A stretch of DNA of 64,000 bases from Kocuria sp. (GTDB taxonomy: Bacteria; Actinomycetota; Actinomycetes; Actinomycetales; Micrococcaceae), in NCBI RefSeq assembly GCF_030538595.1, contig NZ_JAUNTS010000012.1, positions 1 through 64,000 of the forward strand, given 5' to 3'. Positions 60,368-64,000 of this stretch are shown here, piece after piece. The notes beneath the pieces were generated by a model that did no database searches, was not told the origin of the DNA, and saw only the letters and a list, made by a program, of their open reading frames with translations. How positions within the stretch are numbered: position 1 is the stretch's first letter; each line of letters starts with the position of its first letter. The translations under genes and the position numbers were made by a program.

Positions 60368-60399
60368 GGAGTCCGGTTCCAGGAAAGGAACCGGGCTCC
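60368..60399 (+). terminator. Rho-independent terminator
   Basis: GGAGTCCGGTTCC and GGAACCGGGCTCC arms with a 6-base loop, followed by GACTTTTCTG, after the membrane protein gene. Confidence 0.8.
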
Positions 60400-60461
60400 G
60401 ACTTTTCTGTGGCCTGCCGTGCGCCCGGGAGCACGTCCTGTGTTGGAGACCGTGCTCGTGC

Positions 60462-61376
60462 TCAGTCCGCGGCCAGATGAAGAACGCCCATCACCGGGTC
60501 AACACCCAGGACCATCACCTCTTCCAGACCGGCGGCTGTGGCCTGCTCCACAAAGGCCGTGTGGATGTGGTGCGAGTGCGCTATCAGTCCACCGCCCACC
60601 ACCACGGGGCCCGGTAGGTCCAGTTGGTCCGCGACCGTACGGGCGGCTGCCACAAGGTGCCGGGTGGCGCGGACCAGAAGGTCACTGGAATCGGTATGGC
60701 CTCCCGTGGCGCAGCGATCCACCACTTGCGCCAGTGCTGCCCAGTCCGTCCGTTCGGGGTGGCCGTGGAAATCTGCAATCAGTTGGTCACGGGTCTGCAC
60801 GTTTCTGGCCTGCAGGACGGCGCGGTCCAGTTCATCCACCGGATCTTGGGCGTCCTGCCTGCGTAAAGCGCGGCGGACTGCTTCCCGGGCAATCCACCAG
60901 CTGCTTCCCTCGTCACCCAGAAGATGACCCCAGCCGCCGCTGCGTGCTTCACGGCCGTCCGCGGCACGGCCCCAGGCCACGGAACCTGTCCCCGCAATCA
61001 CGGCAACACCCGTGTCCTGCCCACCTGCGGCCAGAATCAGGCGGGTGTCGTGTACCACCGTGATCTCAGAACCGGTAACTCCTGCGGCCGGTACCGCACG
61101 GGTGATCATGGCCCGGAGAGCATCTGCGTCAGCGGGGGTGTCCATGCCGCCGGCACCAGCCACCACACGCAGGTGACCGGGGGAGGTGGTGTCAAAGCCC
61201 AGCCGCGTGGCCACCGTCAGAAGTGACTGTTGAGCTGCTGCGTGGCTGACATTTTGCACATTGGCGCTGGGGCCTTGGAACTGATCGGTCACCACCCAGC
61301 CGGCCTCACCGCGTTCGGCCCGAATACCGTGCGTGCTGGTTCCTCCGATGTCCAAGCCGAACAAAAGTTGTTTCAT
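60462..61376 (-). CDS. BadF/BadG-type sugar kinase (N-acetylglucosamine kinase-like)
   Basis: A 304-residue ASKHA-fold kinase. The phosphate-1 loop is LLFGLDIGGTSTHGIRAERG, the second GVAVIAGTGSVAWGRA, followed by GGWGHLLGDEGSSWWIAREA and VVVGGGLIAHS near the end. It matches the eukaryote-type N-acetylglucosamine kinase group of PF01869. ATG 61376 chosen. It lies downstream of a strong terminator on the same strand, so it is transcribed separately from the small RNA upstream. Confidence 0.8.
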   Translation of the reverse strand: MKQLLFGLDIGGTSTHGIRAERGEAGWVVTDQFQGPSANVQNVSHAAAQQSLLTVATRLGFDTTSPGHLRVVAGAGGMDTPADADALRAMITRAVPAAGVTGSEITVVHDTRLILAAGGQDTGVAVIAGTGSVAWGRAADGREARSGGWGHLLGDEGSSWWIAREAVRRALRRQDAQDPVDELDRAVLQARNVQTRDQLIADFHGHPERTDWAALAQVVDRCATGGHTDSSDLLVRATRHLVAAARTVADQLDLPGPVVVGGGLIAHSHHIHTAFVEQATAAGLEEVMVLGVDPVMGVLHLAAD

Positions 61377-61424
61377 GAGCTGAACATTGCCTGATCCGTT
61401 GGTGGATTTCCATGGGCGCAAAAA

Positions 61425-61457
61425 GAACCCCTCAGCGTCGCGCTCGCTGTGGGGTTC
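61425..61457 (-). terminator. Rho-independent terminator of the small transcript
   Basis: On the minus strand: GGAACCCCACAGCG, loop AGCGCGA, CGCTGAGGGGTTC, then TTTTTG. It separates the upstream small transcript from the sugar kinase gene. Confidence 0.8.
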
Positions 61458-61618
61458 CTGTGTGTCTCGATCCTACTGCGGGTCAGGCATTGCCACCGTG
61501 CTTAGTCGATAGTTTTTGCCTGCGCCATTCACGGCATCTTCCGGCTTGTTGATGTCCCGTTCGGTTGATTACGGGTTCTATTCGTCATCCGGTTGAAGGT
61601 GTGGTCTGCTCCGGCCCT

Positions 61619-61678
61619 TTAGCTCACGGATTCTGCAGCCTTGCCCGCGTCGGTCTCGCTGAGTGTTCGCATCTCCAT
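61619..61678 (-). CDS. 19-codon small ORF
   Basis: Encodes MEMRTLSETDAGKAAESVS. AAAGGAG stands six bases before the ATG, and the promoter is about 30 bases further upstream. Ribosome binding is thus likely. The peptide is hydrophilic, without Cys or a membrane segment. Function unknown. Confidence 0.5.
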   Translation of the reverse strand: MEMRTLSETDAGKAAESVS

Positions 61679-61711
61679 CCGAACTCCTTTCGCTAGACAA
61701 CTTGTGCTTGA

Positions 61712-61740
61712 AAGATACGCCCGAGCCGTCAGGGGATCAA
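61712..61740 (-). promoter_or_regulatory. Sigma-A type promoter
   Basis: On the minus strand TTGATC (61735-61740), a 17-base spacer and TATCTT (61712-61717). One of the best promoter matches in the window. Confidence 0.65.
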
Positions 61741-61860
61741 TAGTTTTCACAATGTGCTGGCAACTTTTTTGCGGTGTTGGTTCGGAGGTGACGTTCCATC
61801 CGGTGACCCGTCACCGCCCTTGAGGTGAGTGGTTCACCTGTGGTGCGCGGTGGTGAGAGC

Positions 61861-62274
61861 ATGAGTGGCATGGCATCTGGCAGTCAGACACCGAATAGCG
61901 GAGGGGACGGCGGTCCGTCCTCGGTCCGCCTGGACGTGTGGTTGTGGTCGGTCAGGATCTTCAAGACGCGGGGCGCCGCCACCACGGCGTGCCGCGCGGG
62001 TCACGTGCGGCTGAATGAAGCCCCCGTCAAAGCATCACAGGCGGTTCGGGTGGGGGACACCGTGGTGGTGCGCAGGCCCGGGTGGCAGCAGGTGTTGGAG
62101 GTGCAGAAGCTGCTGCTCAAAAGGGTTGGTGCGCCGGTGGCAAGGGAGTGCTACAGCGATCTGTCCGAGCCCCCGCCGCCGCAGATTCGTGCAGCGGTAC
62201 CTCGGCGTGATCCGGGGACGGGCCGACCCACCAAGAAGGATCGGCGCAAAATGGAGGAACTGCGCGGTTACTAG
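61861..62274 (+). CDS. S4-domain RNA-binding protein (Hsp15-like)
   Basis: A 137-residue protein. The S4 domain reads VRLDVWLWSVRIFKTRGAAT, TACRAGHVRLNEAPVKASQA, VRVGDTVVVR, as in Hsp15/YrfH, which binds 50S subunits carrying stalled peptidyl-tRNA in the quality-control pathway. The basic C-terminus ends RRKMEELRGY. ATG 61861 follows GGTGAGAG. Confidence 0.85.
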   Translation: MSGMASGSQTPNSGGDGGPSSVRLDVWLWSVRIFKTRGAATTACRAGHVRLNEAPVKASQAVRVGDTVVVRRPGWQQVLEVQKLLLKRVGAPVARECYSDLSEPPPPQIRAAVPRRDPGTGRPTKKDRRKMEELRGY

Positions 62275-62361
62275 GCTCAGGGCCTACAGCCCTGAGTTCA
62301 CTGTCCAATCCGGCTCGTCGGCCTGACGGTTTGTGTGCACCTGCGGTTGGAAGCCAGATTG

Positions 62362-63792
62362 TCAGTCGTCATGGCGCTTGCGCAGGACGTACCCAAAGAT
62401 GGAGTCTGCCTCCACTGTGCGGTCGTAGATGTCACGTTCGGCTTCTGCCTTGGAAGGCGCACCCGTGCGCCGGACGGTACGCATTTGAGCGGTGGGAGCT
62501 TCCTGTGATCTGCCGGACGGTGACCTCTGCCGCCCGGCAGAACGCGCATCGGCCTCCTCGGCGGTGACACGGTCGCCAAAGTAGCCGCGTAATCCGCGAC
62601 CCCTGCCCCGCCCGGGTGCAGGCTGTGGCGTTGACTGATCCCCGCTTCTCTTCCGCACCCTGGAGCGTGAGTCGCCACGTGGTGCACCGTCTTCCGCTGA
62701 GCCCTGACGCCGTAATCGCGCCTGCCGAGCACGTTCGGCGGAGCGATCCACCAACTCCACGGGTTCCGCCGCCTGCTGCTGGTTCTTGTCACGCTTGTTG
62801 GCCTTGGACCGCGCACGGCCCGGGTGCAAGGGACTGCCACTGCCGTGATCGACCAGTGGAATGCGGCCGGTGGAAGTGTCTTCCGGGTGACGTGCTCCGG
62901 CGAATTCGGGGCCGGTGTCCGGATCCCGGTACACCGGGATCATGTCCGTGGTGTCGTCTCCGTAAGATGCCGGATCCTGCACGGCCTCTACCCGAACATC
63001 GTTGCCACGGTGTGAGCTCCGGGAGTCGTCTGCCATGGCCTGCCGCAGTTGCTGTTCGCGCTGGTAGGGATTGGGGTGAGGGGATGGCTGGTAGGCGGGA
63101 TCGTCGTCGTGATCCCAGGCTTCATCGGCCGTGATCACCACAACGCGCCCGCCGTCGCTGTCCGCAGCCTGTTGCCCGGGCCCCAGGGGCGGCTGTCTGT
63201 GGGTGCGGAAGTCCGTCCACGCACCCCAGGCGCGCCACGCCCTCCAACCCATCCAAGCCAAACTGACCAGCATGATCAGCGCGGCTCGACCGTACCCGGT
63301 GGCCAACCAAATGGTCAGGCCGAGCCCCACCAGCAGACCCAAGGCAAGGGGGAGCAGGGTCAGCGGGGTCTGCACGGGAATCCACCCCAGGGTGCGCGCG
63401 GAGAAAGCACCGTTTTCCGTACCCGTTTTGGGGCGCCAATTGCGCACACGCGCACCGCGCAGCACCGGGTCATCCTGACCCGGGTCCCAGGTCACCGCAC
63501 CGTGGGAGAGCAGCAGCCGATCGTTTGCGGTCACGGCCGTCAGCATGAGGTGAAGACCAATGGCCAGGCACCCCAGGGGCAGCGCGACGGCACACCAGAT
63601 GGCCAGCACCCGCAGCACCATGGCGGTTTGAGTGGCATCGAAAACCCGGAAGCCGAGCAGGTTCCAGGTGGCGTAGAACAGAGCGGCCCCAAACACCGTC
63701 AGGCACAGACCATTGACCAGGGCGCGCAACCGCAGCGGAGGCCACGACGGCAAGCCACCGTGGGTGATGCGCCCTCGAACGGAGCGGGCCAT
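62362..63792 (-). CDS. Large membrane-anchored hypothetical protein
   Basis: A 476-residue protein. The first 190 residues hold two pairs of membrane helices (ALVNGLCLTVFGAALFYATW, VLAIWCAVALPLGCLAIGLH, TLLPLALGLLVGLGLTIWLA and the one following) and the Trp-rich MGWRAWRAWGAWTDFRTHRQ. The remainder is a long charged, Arg/Asp/Gln-rich disordered cytoplasmic region. AGGAGGA precedes ATG 63792. No family recognised. Confidence 0.6.
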   Translation of the reverse strand: MARSVRGRITHGGLPSWPPLRLRALVNGLCLTVFGAALFYATWNLLGFRVFDATQTAMVLRVLAIWCAVALPLGCLAIGLHLMLTAVTANDRLLLSHGAVTWDPGQDDPVLRGARVRNWRPKTGTENGAFSARTLGWIPVQTPLTLLPLALGLLVGLGLTIWLATGYGRAALIMLVSLAWMGWRAWRAWGAWTDFRTHRQPPLGPGQQAADSDGGRVVVITADEAWDHDDDPAYQPSPHPNPYQREQQLRQAMADDSRSSHRGNDVRVEAVQDPASYGDDTTDMIPVYRDPDTGPEFAGARHPEDTSTGRIPLVDHGSGSPLHPGRARSKANKRDKNQQQAAEPVELVDRSAERARQARLRRQGSAEDGAPRGDSRSRVRKRSGDQSTPQPAPGRGRGRGLRGYFGDRVTAEEADARSAGRQRSPSGRSQEAPTAQMRTVRRTGAPSKAEAERDIYDRTVEADSIFGYVLRKRHDD

Positions 63793-64000
63793 GGTTCCTC
63801 CTGCGGCCGTGAGTGGGGAAGGAAAACGCCTGGATCGGCGGATTGGCACGCGATCACAAGGCGAGCAGGTTGGCCGGCTCGGGCGCTTTGTTGTCACGGG
63901 CCGCATCCCAAGGGTTCCACCTGCCAGGCTCAGGCTAGCAACTGCGGCCCAACAGGTTACGGTGGGGGCGCAGAATGGGTGGGTTCACCTGCGTGACCAT

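Larger units (their letters stand above)
61418..61705 (-). ncRNA. Candidate small RNA or leader-peptide transcript, about 290 nt
   Basis: A consensus promoter (61712-61740) and a rho-independent terminator (61425-61457) bracket about 290 bases that hold no normal gene. Only a 19-codon ORF with a strong ribosome binding site is present near the 5' end. It could be a dual-function small RNA or an mRNA for the small peptide. It does not match tmRNA, 6S, RNase P or SRP RNA by the features I can check. Confidence 0.55.

Noticed and set aside
61418-61705. tmRNA, RNase P RNA, 6S RNA or SRP RNA
   Set aside because: No tag-peptide ending in Ala-Ala, no CCA end pairing and no known conserved cores were visible.
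61641-61823. A 60-codon plus-strand ORF before the S4 gene
   Set aside because: It runs antisense through a well-formed promoter and ribosome binding site, has no ribosome binding site of its own, and shows no coding character.

Overview
The window comes from a high-GC Gram-positive bacterium, most likely an actinomycete of the order Micrococcales. The evidence is dense GTG/ATG-started genes with AAGGAGG-type ribosome binding sites, several apparently leaderless genes, an Rpf-like secreted transglycosylase, an MHS-type transporter and IS481/ISL3/IS110/IS1634 elements. Two blocks of ordinary chromosome (1-12.87 kb and 35.59-64 kb) enclose an island of about 22.7 kb.

Left chromosomal block: an MHS-family transporter (255-1589); a helix-turn-helix plus nucleotidyltransferase toxin-antitoxin-like pair whose toxin gene is frameshifted (1714-3197); two NAD(P)-dependent oxidoreductases with a TetR regulator (3244-6137); an orphan antitoxin-like gene (6263-6499); and an acyl-CoA catabolic regulon (MaoC hydratase, acyl-CoA dehydrogenase, amidohydrolase, SDR, MarR regulator, acyl-CoA ligase; 6642-12569). 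Four copies or half-copies of a GTTGAA-type site suggest that the MarR protein controls these operons and the transporter at the window start. Two families of palindromic intergenic repeats punctuate this block and even supply stop codons.

Island (about 12.87-35.59 kb): it begins where an IS1634-type fragment cuts a VOC-family gene and ends with a decayed IS110 element. Between them lies what looks like an undescribed biosynthetic cluster for a glycosylated azol(in)e-containing RiPP. A leftward operon (21769 to 14090) encodes a DegT/TylB-type aminotransferase, an NmrA-like protein, an FdtA/Tyl1a-type sugar ketoisomerase, an EryCIII-like glycosyltransferase, an E1-like leader-binding cyclodehydratase partner with two CxxC pairs, an azoline-type YcaO protein ending in PxPxP, a SagB-type FMN dehydrogenase and a CPBP-family membrane protease. 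A rightward operon (28365 to 33473) encodes a second glycosyltransferase, two YdbS/YdbT-like PH-domain membrane proteins (possible self-resistance), a methyltransferase and a TylM1/DesVI-like aminosugar N,N-dimethyltransferase. A 41-codon gene on the minus strand (33621-33746) encodes a precursor-like peptide ending in a Cys/Ser-rich segment, YCSSSCFCGDCTINT. Together the genes predict a thiazole/oxazole peptide carrying a 3-(dimethylamino)-3,6-dideoxyhexose of the mycaminose type. The divergent promoter region between the operons is filled by a nest of IS elements (21.96-28.2 kb), so the cluster may no longer be normally expressed.

Right chromosomal block: small membrane proteins; a tripartite tricarboxylate transporter whose binding protein (tctC, 36.3 kb) lies 13 kb away from the membrane genes tctBA (50.5-52.6 kb); a GMC oxidoreductase; glycerate kinase with an MFS transporter; a glucose-6-phosphate-dehydrogenase paralogue beside a GH15 glucoamylase/trehalase-like enzyme; VOC and cupin proteins; a two-component system; a universal stress protein; an orphan regulator with a degenerate receiver; an Rpf-like protein; CitE; two surface proteins sharing a C-terminal domain; a TetR regulator; a BadF-type sugar kinase; a probable small transcript with a 19-codon ORF; an S4-domain RNA-binding protein and a large membrane-anchored protein. 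I saw no rRNA, tRNA or CRISPR array.
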